From Chlamydiia bacterium (GTDB lineage Bacteria; Chlamydiota; Chlamydiia; Chlamydiales; JACKPQ01), in NCBI GenBank assembly GCA_030433395.1, contig JAUILX010000014.1, positions 1 to 12,503 of the forward strand: a stretch of DNA of 12,503 nucleotides. The letters are read 5' to 3'. The position numbers were made by a program, and so were the translations under genes. Below are positions 1-6,038 of the stretch, one piece after another (positions within the stretch are counted from its first letter, which is position 1; the number at the start of each line of letters is the position of its first letter). A model generated the notes under the pieces. The model made no database searches. It had not been told where the DNA came from and saw only the letters and a list, made by a program, of their open reading frames with translations.

Positions 1-60
1 GAATAATTTTGCAAAATCAACCTCCGTTAATTGCTTGGCAAATTGAGATCTTGGCGTCAT
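1..60 (-). CDS. 5' end of an unknown leftward gene (cut by window edge)
   Basis: Reading leftward from an ATG at 60-58 there are 20 open codons (MTPRSQFAKQLTEVDFAKLF) before the window ends. The start is well supported: GGAGGAAAAC lies directly upstream, a near-perfect Shine-Dalgarno with about 5-6 nt spacing, and a plausible promoter lies further upstream. The fragment is too short to assign a family. The remaining sequence lies outside the window to the left. I infer a real gene from the start signals only. Confidence 0.6.
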   Translation of the reverse strand, partial: MTPRSQFAKQLTEVDFAKLF

Positions 61-88
61 GTTTTCCTCCATATGTAAAGAAAAACAC

Positions 89-118
89 ATCATGCCACAG
101 TATGATTAATATTTTCAA
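89..118 (-). promoter_or_regulatory. putative sigma70-type promoter of the left-edge gene
   Basis: On the minus strand TTGAAA (118-113) is followed after 18 bp by CATGAT (94-89). The predicted transcript start is near 82, leaving a leader of about 22 nt that contains the GGAGG site. The -35 matches 5 of 6 consensus bases and the -10 only 4 of 6, so this is suggestive. Confidence 0.35.
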
Positions 119-152
119 TTAGTATAACTGCATATTTCCGGCAGTATCTCCA

Positions 153-527
153 ATGAGTTGGTGCGAAGCTGTCAGATCTTTTATAGAAGAGATCAAAAAG
201 CGCGCAATTTATGATCAGTCTACTTTGGATTTTGCAGTTTATTTATACGACAAAGGTATGAATGATTTAGGAGTTGAACTAGCTAAAGCTTTTGTTGCAG
301 ATGATAAGTTTAAAGAAAGAGCAGATGATTATCTAAAGTTTATAAGGGAACACCCATCCGAGAATGCTGATTTACTTTTATTAATGTTTGCAGATCGTCA
401 AGGAACCTCCACTTTGTATATTAATGATTTTATCAGCAGACCGGATGAACTTGAGGGGGGTAGTGAGGAAGACCTGACCGAGCCCTTTGAAAGTGGCCCA
501 GAGCCGGGCAGTTCTCGTCTCGTCTAA
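153..527 (+). CDS. doubtful hypothetical ORF running into antisense recF
   Basis: This is a 124-codon ORF. Residues 1 to about 76 come from sequence outside any other gene, are AT-rich, and look protein-like: helix-rich, with a segment around residues 30-65 (DKGMNDLGVELAKAF onward) that resembles a TPR-type helical hairpin. The last 48 codons lie exactly codon-on-codon opposite the recF 3' end, and the recF tail there looks genuine. The region upstream of ATG 153 carries no Shine-Dalgarno. The previous in-frame stop is at 120-122, so no longer form exists. The best reading is a degraded gene fragment whose frame stays open by chance across antisense recF. A real small gene overlapping recF tail to tail is the alternative. 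Function unknown. Confidence 0.33.
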   Translation: MSWCEAVRSFIEEIKKRAIYDQSTLDFAVYLYDKGMNDLGVELAKAFVADDKFKERADDYLKFIREHPSENADLLLLMFADRQGTSTLYINDFISRPDELEGGSEEDLTEPFESGPEPGSSRLV

Positions 528-1433
528 ATGCACGCCAAAATCATCGATTGCTAGCAGAGGAAGATCTTCTACTTCCTCTTTAAGAGCGTTCCACTGAGCT
601 AATTTTAGGGCTGCTAAGCAGGAGCGCTTTTGACCCTCGGATGAAAAAGCTTTGGCACTTTTGCCGTTAGCTTGAATGGCAAGATCGTCGCGGTGCGGCC
701 CTAAAAGGGTTGTGTTCATCAGCATGTCTTTTTTACGCTGTGCTTTCCATTGGGCGCACAGATCACCTGTTAGCGAGGGTTGAAAACAGATCGAGAAGTC
801 ATCATCGCTTAGCCTTTCAATATAGGGCTTTAAGTGGGGCCCAAGCGTTTGAATGGCTTTTTGCCGGCGGTTGATGAGGTATGAGCCCGATTGTGCCATT
901 TGAGCTTCCCAAACTTCGATTGAGGCCTCTTGCTTGGTTTTAAGCAGGGCGTTGCGCTGCTTTAATGCTTTGCTATAGCGCATTAGATAGTGAACATAGA
1001 CAGGATCTGTTTGAGCAATATGGATATTTAAAAAGCGTCGGCGATCTGCAGGCGCACCTGCAATCAGTGCATGATCATAAGGTGCATAAAGAACAGAAGG
1101 GAGCAGGCCCAAGGCATTTGAAAAGTTTGAGTATTTAGTTGCATTGATCTTAAGTTTTCTAGCTGTTCCGTCAAAGGACATAGTTAGGGACTGCTCAATG
1201 CCATCGCGCTCAAATTCTGCTGAGATGTGAAAAGCTGGGGCGCCATGACAGATCAAATCAGATAGGTGTGCTGTGCGGAATGAGCGTCCAGTACTGATTA
1301 GATGCAGCGCTTCTAAAAGGTTGGTTTTGCCTAAGCCGTTTTTGCCCTGAATGAGATTGACTCCTGGGCAAAACTCAACATTGAGGTTTTTGTGATTGCG
1401 AAAGTTGGAAAGGGCTAATCGCTTAAGCCACAT
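381..1433 (-). CDS. recF: DNA replication and repair protein RecF
   Basis: RecF is an SMC/ABC-type ATPase that helps load RecA at single-strand gaps together with RecO and RecR. The 350-residue product is close to the usual 350-370. Numbered from the chosen start, it shows the Walker A loop GKNGLGKTN at 30-38, the RecF signature GPHRDD at 245-250, the ABC signature SSEGQKR at 264-270, and Walker B LLAIDD at 293-298. The C-terminal stretch GQVFLTTP then leads to ADKIINIQSGGSL, typical of the RecF end. I chose ATG 1433 (MWLKRLALSNFR) over an upstream TTG at 1448, because family members begin this way and the TTG has no ribosome binding site. ATG 1433 overlaps the dnaN stop by 11 nt and has only a weak site, which suggests translational coupling to dnaN. 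The 3' end overlaps a doubtful opposite-strand ORF. Confidence 0.97.
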   Translation of the reverse strand: MWLKRLALSNFRNHKNLNVEFCPGVNLIQGKNGLGKTNLLEALHLISTGRSFRTAHLSDLICHGAPAFHISAEFERDGIEQSLTMSFDGTARKLKINATKYSNFSNALGLLPSVLYAPYDHALIAGAPADRRRFLNIHIAQTDPVYVHYLMRYSKALKQRNALLKTKQEASIEVWEAQMAQSGSYLINRRQKAIQTLGPHLKPYIERLSDDDFSICFQPSLTGDLCAQWKAQRKKDMLMNTTLLGPHRDDLAIQANGKSAKAFSSEGQKRSCLAALKLAQWNALKEEVEDLPLLAIDDFGVHLDETRTARLWATFKGLGQVFLTTPLKFIRSADKIINIQSGGSLTICKH

Positions 1434-2535
1434 TCGCTGTCTGCTCAATGCGCATTGGCATGATCACAAATTGGGCAGTTGCACTGTCGGTGACCATTCC
1501 AGGATTGTAGGGGTCACTTAAGGCAAAATGCACAGTCTCATCTTTTGTGTGGCGCAAGATGTCGAGAAAGTAGTTGGGATTAAAGGCAATTTCTAATAGC
1601 TCTCCACTATAGTCTACGGGCATTGAAACAGAACCTTCTCCTAAATCGCTGCTGGCAGCCATCAAGGTGAGCTCGCCTGGAGCAAATTGAAAACGTACTG
1701 AATGAGATCTGTCTGTGGTGAATAACGACACCTGCTTTAAACAGCTCATGAGCTCATCGCGATGCAGGTGCACTTTTAATGGAGCACTTTGTGGGATAAC
1801 ACGCTCAATATCGGGGTAGTCGCCAGATAATAGCTTTGTCATAAAGGTGACATTGCCAGACTCGATGGCAATCTTATCTTCACCCATCATCACCTTGGCC
1901 TCGCACTCAGAATCGATTGTTCGCACGATCTCTTCCACGGCCTTAAGAGGTAAAATATAATCGCCTTCTTGAGGAATTACAGCCTCGATTTCTTTGCCTA
2001 CTTTGGCAAGCCTTTTGCCGTCGGTAGCAATGAATCTTAAAAGGTTACCCTGAACGTGCATTAAAATACCGTTGAGTACTTGACGACTATCATCGCGTGC
2101 TGCTGCAAAGGCTGTTTTACCAAGCAGGCTTTTTAGCAGGTCGCCTTGCATGGAGAAGCTTGGAGCATTGCCAAAATCGGGAAGAGTTGGAAACTCACTT
2201 TTGTTCATGCCATTGATTTTAAAGCGTGAGCTACCAGCTGTGATGTGCACGATTTCATCGCTGCTTGCATCAACTTCAATTTGAGAGGTTGTCAGCTCAC
2301 GGATCAACTGGAAAAAATGCTTTGCAGGAACTGTCATTGCCCCTTCTGCTTGCACTTTAGCATCGGCAAAAGCGCGGACGCTTACAGTTAGATCTGTTGC
2401 GCTTAAAATGATTTGGTCAGCATACGCTTCGATAAGAATGTTTGCCAGGATAGGAATGGCAGGTTTTGCTGCAACAACACTTTGGATTTTTCCCATAAGA
2501 GCTGCAAGTTCTGAGCGCGCAATGGTAAATTTCAT
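1423..2535 (-). CDS. dnaN: DNA polymerase III beta subunit (sliding clamp)
   Basis: This is the beta clamp, a dimeric ring that tethers the replicative polymerase to DNA and acts as a docking platform for repair proteins. The 370-residue length fits the family (about 366-380). Visible hallmarks are the N-terminus MKFTIARSELAALMGKIQSV, the ATDLTVSV strand near residue 45, the KSEFPTLPDF segment, and the C-terminal VIMPMRI near residue 360, matching the conserved MPMR ending. It has three tandem clamp domains of roughly 120 residues each. The start at 2535 is preferred over ATG 2562: AAGGAG with about 8 nt spacing precedes 2535, while ATG 2562 has no site and lies inside the -10 box. It is first gene of the dnaN-recF pair. 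dnaA is not adjacent in this window. Confidence 0.98.
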   Translation of the reverse strand: MKFTIARSELAALMGKIQSVVAAKPAIPILANILIEAYADQIILSATDLTVSVRAFADAKVQAEGAMTVPAKHFFQLIRELTTSQIEVDASSDEIVHITAGSSRFKINGMNKSEFPTLPDFGNAPSFSMQGDLLKSLLGKTAFAAARDDSRQVLNGILMHVQGNLLRFIATDGKRLAKVGKEIEAVIPQEGDYILPLKAVEEIVRTIDSECEAKVMMGEDKIAIESGNVTFMTKLLSGDYPDIERVIPQSAPLKVHLHRDELMSCLKQVSLFTTDRSHSVRFQFAPGELTLMAASSDLGEGSVSMPVDYSGELLEIAFNPNYFLDILRHTKDETVHFALSDPYNPGMVTDSATAQFVIMPMRIEQTANVA

Positions 2536-2557
2536 AAAAAGACTCCTTTTTCCTCCG

Positions 2558-2587
2558 AGCATACAGCTTGAATAATTCGAATGTCAA
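2558..2587 (-). promoter_or_regulatory. promoter of dnaN-recF
   Basis: On the minus strand a perfect TTGACA -35 (2587-2582) is separated by 18 bp from TATGCT (2563-2558, 4 of 6 consensus). Transcription would start near 2551, just upstream of the AAGGAG site that serves the dnaN ATG at 2535. Spacing and distances are consistent for a housekeeping promoter. Confidence 0.6.
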
Positions 2588-2727
2588 TCTTGATATTATT
2601 TAACGCAGCGCTAACTCATTAAAATTTAGCTGAGATTTTGCTACACTTACCTCAACACATTAGCAAGGAGACATGTACGGTGTAGTGCTTCCCATTAATC
2701 AAACCTAAAAGTTCGGAGTGTTTTAAA

Positions 2728-2922
2728 TTGGCTGCGTGGTCACAGACGGTTTCGCTTTTGCTATTGAACGCGAGTTGCGTTATTGAGGGAAAGTTTTCTC
2801 ATGCTGTCTCTTGGCTAGAGCAAAAGCTTGCAAAAAGGCATGGTGCAGAAGCTGGTTACCGGTTGCTCATGAATTGCGTACGCCCGCCAGACAAACCACT
2901 TGCTACCTGCACTTTCATCTGA
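2728..2922 (+). CDS. weak small ORF in the dnaN to LRR gap
   Basis: A 64-codon ORF starts at TTG, with GGAG 9 nt upstream. Its product has a hydrophobic start (VSLLLLNASCVI) followed by a basic helical part (LEQKLAKRHGAEAGYRLLMN). I recognise no family. The frame is open upstream back to 2686. A separate ATG at 2673, behind AAGGAG with only 2 nt spacing, reads MYGVVLPINQT and stops; a single frameshift between 2686 and 2706 would join the two into about 83 codons. It could be a small gene, a decayed gene or chance. The rest of the 507 bp gap (2536-3042) holds the dnaN promoter on the left and an inverted repeat at 2953-3004. Nothing else is apparent there. Confidence 0.25.
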   Translation: MAAWSQTVSLLLLNASCVIEGKFSHAVSWLEQKLAKRHGAEAGYRLLMNCVRPPDKPLATCTFI

Positions 2923-2952
2923 TTGGTGGCACAGCACGCCCGGCCCCATGGA

Positions 2953-3004
2953 TTGGCAATAACCTGAGCTGACCCCTTATCTTACTTCTTGCAGGTTTTG
3001 CCAA
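2953..3004. repeat. long inverted repeat, potential hairpin downstream of LRR gene
   Basis: TTGGCAATAACCTG (2953-2966) is the reverse complement of CAGGTTTTGCCAA (2992-3004) apart from one extra base, giving a 13 bp stem with a single bulge around a 25 nt loop. It lies 39 bp past the stop of the leftward LRR gene. No run of T follows on either strand, so it is not a classic intrinsic terminator. It may act as a 3' RNA structure or be a remnant of a small element. Confidence 0.5.
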
Positions 3005-3042
3005 CGCAGCTTAAGCGAAAATAGGAAATCTAAGCTGGGCTA

Positions 3043-5172
3043 TTAAGCGAGTAGTTTTAGCTTTTTACCTTCTAAAAAGCCGTTCGCCCAAGAAAAGCTA
3101 GCGTGCGAGCCTGTAACTAGCTCCATATCGATGTCTGAAGCAGCCCGCACTAAAGCTTTAAAGCCTGTATCTTGAAGCTTGTGCCCCCTAAAATTCAAAT
3201 ACTTGAGCTGGTGAGAATTTGCAAGTATATTAGCCAAAGTTTGCGCGCCTTGGTCAGTCGCTCCGTAAATTAAGCGCTCTTCCGACTCCGATCGAGTTAA
3301 TCTAGATAGATCAACGCGGCGCAAACTACTGGGCAGCTCGCACAGAGAGCTAAAAAATGGATCTGTTAGGGGTGCTTTAGATAAGTTGATGTGTTTCAAG
3401 CCATCTTTTGAAAGCACTTTAGCAAAGGCCGTAAACCCAGGATCTTCTTCTGTTAGCACTTGATAACTGTAATGTCGGTGTCGTTTACAGCAAATAAAAT
3501 TTTTAAAAGAGTTTTGCAGGTCAATATGAGTTAGCTTAGAGCCTAAAATGGCATTCACTGTCGCCTCTACGTGAGTATTTTCACGTTCAGTAACGTGAGA
3601 ATCTCTAAGAGTGACTGAACGTAAGTTTGATGCGGCAACCGCATTCCAAAAGTCACTGTCAACTCTGCACCCGTTACAACTTAAACGGATGAGCTTTGAA
3701 GTTGGTAAAGCAGGTGTTAATGTATTGATTGGAGTAGTGTTGTTGTTTGGGTAAGTTTCAAAGGAGAGTTTGAGATCTAAAAGATTTGTTTGGGCGAGTT
3801 TTCTAGCAATCAACGCCAAAGCAGCATCACCTTTAGGTAAAGAACCAGATAAGTCTAATTTACGGATGGTTGTTTGAGGTAAATACTCCATAATAATGTA
3901 GAGTGCTTTGTCATCGAGTCTAGGTAGGCGTAGACTATACAGGCTTGGTGTATCTATGACAGCTTTCATCAATTTTTCTGCCTGAAAGTAGTCCAGTTCC
4001 TGTGTGCTTTTTGCAAACCTTATCGTTAAAGTATGCGCGCTTGAGCCTGGTAAATAGTCAACGATAGCAGCGATGTCAGCGATACTTGTAGGAGTAAATG
4101 AGACATGCCCGAAGGGTAACCCTGTTATTTTTGGCAAGCTTCTCCAGGTAAGGTTTGTTGGGCTGTTTTCAATATACTCTAATTGCACAAGATTGCCTGC
4201 TATTTTAATGATGGCACCTGGCGCTATTATCTCCTCTTTTAGCCGCTTGTGATCGGACACTAATTTCTTTACGCCCAGCTCCGAGGCGATGTGTTGAATT
4301 TTAGAAGTATCTATGTGCGGCCCGCAAAGGTTGAGGGTATCTACAAAACCCATGCGATTTTTTAGGTCCGCGATAGCAAGGTCGATATTTTGGCGGTCTA
4401 CACACCCCAAATCGATACCATTCAAGCCCAGATAAACTTCCAGAAATGGGACGTCTGCAAGCAATGTAGAATGCTTACTGATAAACGCATTGCGCGCATG
4501 GTGGAGATCATGGGGACTTGGCCAGCTAATGCGCCCAGCCTCAAACAAGAGCACGATCGGATCTTTTAACCTTTCAAGCATGTTAATAGCTTCTTGATAT
4601 GTCAATTGCCCCTCAGCAATCTGTTGCTGAGCAAACTCAATAGCGTCTCGTATTTCCTTATCAGATACTCCTGCAAGCATCTGTTTTATGATGTCTACCT
4701 TATTGCGCCTTGAGAATCCAGACGGACTTTTTATAGCTGTTAAAAGTTTGTTCGGCTCATCTACCTCATTTACTGCCTCTTGGGCTGAATTGCCATGGCG
4801 ATTAATTTGCTCGGTATATTCTAGAGCTGAGTTATCGCCGCTTGCGCCTGCATGCCGCTGAACATTCCGGTGGTTCAGCACACTTGTAGCAACAACGTGC
4901 ACGTTAGGCCCGGATCGCGTGTCCCGGGGCCCGGCTAGAACCGGATCATTAGCTTGAGGCCCATCTTTTGAGTCAGGCTGTACAGAGCGATGGAGATTCA
5001 AAAGCACCGGCATAATCAGAAAGCGACCGCCGGAAATGATAAAGCAACACAGACCTATAGCGGCTATTTTTTTAGCCAAGCTCGTTTCTGCCTGTTCATT
5101 TGTGGTGAGCAAGGGCATGACAACCGTGGTATCTGGGGTTTTTCTTTGCCTTATTTCTTGGCTACTTTTCAC
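3043..5172 (-). CDS. leucine-rich-repeat protein with N-terminal membrane segment
   Basis: The product has 709 residues from a GTG start at 5172, which sits just behind AAAGGAGGAGAT, the strongest ribosome site nearby. A TTG at 5214 extends the frame, but it lies upstream of a TATAAT box and has no site. Residues about 35-60 form one hydrophobic segment (IAAIGLCCFIISGGRFLIMP), a signal anchor or transmembrane helix. A polar low-complexity linker follows to about 140. From about 410 to 680 there are at least nine LRR-like strands, for example IRKLDLSGS (~436), LRSVTLRDS (~517), LTHIDLQNS (~547), LKHINLSKA (~592), LRRVDLSRL (~617) and LKYLNFRGH (~656), of the ribonuclease-inhibitor type. LRR proteins usually bind other proteins, and in chlamydiae many are suspected host-directed effectors; secretion here is inference only. 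The gene lies alone between dnaN and smpB and has its own promoter. Confidence 0.85.
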   Translation of the reverse strand: MKSSQEIRQRKTPDTTVVMPLLTTNEQAETSLAKKIAAIGLCCFIISGGRFLIMPVLLNLHRSVQPDSKDGPQANDPVLAGPRDTRSGPNVHVVATSVLNHRNVQRHAGASGDNSALEYTEQINRHGNSAQEAVNEVDEPNKLLTAIKSPSGFSRRNKVDIIKQMLAGVSDKEIRDAIEFAQQQIAEGQLTYQEAINMLERLKDPIVLLFEAGRISWPSPHDLHHARNAFISKHSTLLADVPFLEVYLGLNGIDLGCVDRQNIDLAIADLKNRMGFVDTLNLCGPHIDTSKIQHIASELGVKKLVSDHKRLKEEIIAPGAIIKIAGNLVQLEYIENSPTNLTWRSLPKITGLPFGHVSFTPTSIADIAAIVDYLPGSSAHTLTIRFAKSTQELDYFQAEKLMKAVIDTPSLYSLRLPRLDDKALYIIMEYLPQTTIRKLDLSGSLPKGDAALALIARKLAQTNLLDLKLSFETYPNNNTTPINTLTPALPTSKLIRLSCNGCRVDSDFWNAVAASNLRSVTLRDSHVTERENTHVEATVNAILGSKLTHIDLQNSFKNFICCKRHRHYSYQVLTEEDPGFTAFAKVLSKDGLKHINLSKAPLTDPFFSSLCELPSSLRRVDLSRLTRSESEERLIYGATDQGAQTLANILANSHQLKYLNFRGHKLQDTGFKALVRAASDIDMELVTGSHASFSWANGFLEGKKLKLLA

Positions 5173-5199
5173 ATCTCCTCCTTTTATCTCAGCTCGTAT

Positions 5200-5205
5200 A
5201 TTATA
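5200..5205 (-). promoter_or_regulatory. TATAAT -10 box of the LRR gene
   Basis: A perfect TATAAT is read leftward at 5205-5200, with a predicted transcript start near 5193 and the GTG start at 5172. No convincing -35 is seen 16-18 bp upstream. The box lies within the TTG-extended reading frame, which supports the GTG start. Confidence 0.45.
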
Positions 5206-5301
5206 AAAATTCAATTTTAAAGGCCAGACTGAAATTTAGCTTCTAGTGGCTCAATGAAAGTGCCCTAAAACAACTTATTAGACATCTTCTAATTTAACAC
5301 A

Positions 5302-5484
5302 TTATACCGAATGGGCCTCAAAAATCGTTTTTGGGCAACGCGAAAGCTTTCGAAATTTGCCGATATTAAGTAGCTCGACTTGCACCCTTTTTTGCTCATC
5401 CATAGCGCCTACGGCTATTGAATCGCAAAAAATGGAACAATCTACCGCCTGATCTGCTCTGAAATACAAGCAATCAAAACCCAT
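5302..5484 (-). CDS. small ORF inside the inverted-repeat element
   Basis: The 60-codon ORF (starts MGFDCLYFRADQ, ends KTIFEAHSV) begins at ATG 5484 without a good ribosome site and stops inside the left terminal repeat. The middle (DEQKRVQVELLNIGKF) looks protein-like, so this may be the remnant of a coding sequence carried by the element. An overlapping frame just upstream, starting in the right terminal repeat, reads TEWTSKIGFSAASEAPQF and stays open to about 5477. Neither frame is recognised. Chance is possible. Confidence 0.25.
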   Translation of the reverse strand: MGFDCLYFRADQAVDCSIFCDSIAVGAMDEQKRVQVELLNIGKFRKLSRCPKTIFEAHSV

Positions 5485-5584
5485 AACTCAGGTTAATATT
5501 AAAAATATGAGGCCACTTAAGATCGATGAATTGCGGTGCTTCTGAAGCCGCCGAAAACCCAATTTTTGAGGTCCACTCGGTACA
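5303..5584. mobile_element. 282 bp element with terminal inverted repeats (MITE-like)
   Basis: The left end 5303-5327 (TATACCGAATGGGCCTCAAA then AATCG) matches the reverse complement of the right end 5560-5584 at 21 of 25 positions. The outer CCGA...TCGG ends are flanked by TA on both sides, compatible with a TA target duplication, although TA is itself palindromic and could belong to the repeat. A third copy of the end sequence lies at 12466-12490. The element has no transposase, so it would be non-autonomous. It ends 10 bp past the smpB stop and about 90 bp upstream of the LRR gene's TATAAT box. A dispersed intergenic repeat that is not mobile is the alternative. Confidence 0.5.
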
Positions 5585-5594
5585 GCTCTGTTGC

Positions 5595-6038
5595 TTAACG
5601 GCTTTTTAGGGCTCGGGCTATTTCGCGCTCTTGCTCGCGCTTCTTTATATCAGAGCGTTTGTCATGTGTCTTTTTTCCGCGGGCTAGAGCCAGCTTCAGC
5701 TTTGCTCGCCCCTTTTTTAGATAGATGGCTAAGGGAATAATGGCCAGCCCTTTTTGTTGCATGGCGACAGAGAGTTTCTCAATTTCATATTTGTGCAAAA
5801 GTAATTTGCGGTCCCGCTTGTCTTCATGATTAAATGAGGTGCCGTGAGAGTATGGGGCAATTGTTGCATTTTTAAGGTAGGCTTCACCTCCAGAGACGAT
5901 GATATAAGCTTCTGCTATGCTGCCACCATGGTTGCGCAAGGATTTTATTTCTGTTCCAAGCAGCACCATGCCAGCTTCAAAAGTTTCTAGGATTTCATAG
6001 GAGTAGCGTGCGCGCTTATTTTGGCAAAGATCAGTCAT
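5595..6038 (-). CDS. smpB: SsrA-binding protein SmpB
   Basis: SmpB binds tmRNA and brings it to stalled ribosomes for trans-translation. The 147-residue product fits the family (about 150). It shows the core ICQNK-like start (LCQNKRARYSYEILETFEAG), GTEIKSLR near 30-37, the FNHEDKRDRKLLLHKYEI segment in the middle, and the basic C-terminal tail with HDKRSDIKKREQEREIARAL, which reaches the decoding site. The start at 6038 is set by homology; an upstream ATG at 6116 would add 26 non-family residues. The start overlaps the stop of the preceding gene as ATGACTGA (8 nt) and has no Shine-Dalgarno of its own, so it is probably translated by coupling. tmRNA (ssrA) was not found in this window. A TIR-flanked element begins 10 bp downstream. 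Confidence 0.98.
   Translation of the reverse strand: MTDLCQNKRARYSYEILETFEAGMVLLGTEIKSLRNHGGSIAEAYIIVSGGEAYLKNATIAPYSHGTSFNHEDKRDRKLLLHKYEIEKLSVAMQQKGLAIIPLAIYLKKGRAKLKLALARGKKTHDKRSDIKKREQEREIARALKSR

Noticed and set aside
1448..1448. TTG start for recF
   Set aside because: No Shine-Dalgarno. The family N-terminus begins at the ATG five codons later.
2536..3042. tmRNA, RNase P RNA or SRP RNA in the dnaN-LRR gap, given nearby smpB
   Set aside because: None of the conserved core motifs of these RNAs, and no tag-peptide frame ending LAA, could be seen on either strand.
5214..5214. TTG start extending the LRR protein by 14 residues
   Set aside because: No ribosome site, and a perfect TATAAT lies downstream of it. 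The GTG at 5172 has a strong AGGAGG.
5533..5550. GC-rich dyad GCTTCTGAAGC downstream of smpB as a terminator
   Set aside because: The stem halves are almost contiguous with a 1-nt centre, so a hairpin cannot form well, and no T-run follows.
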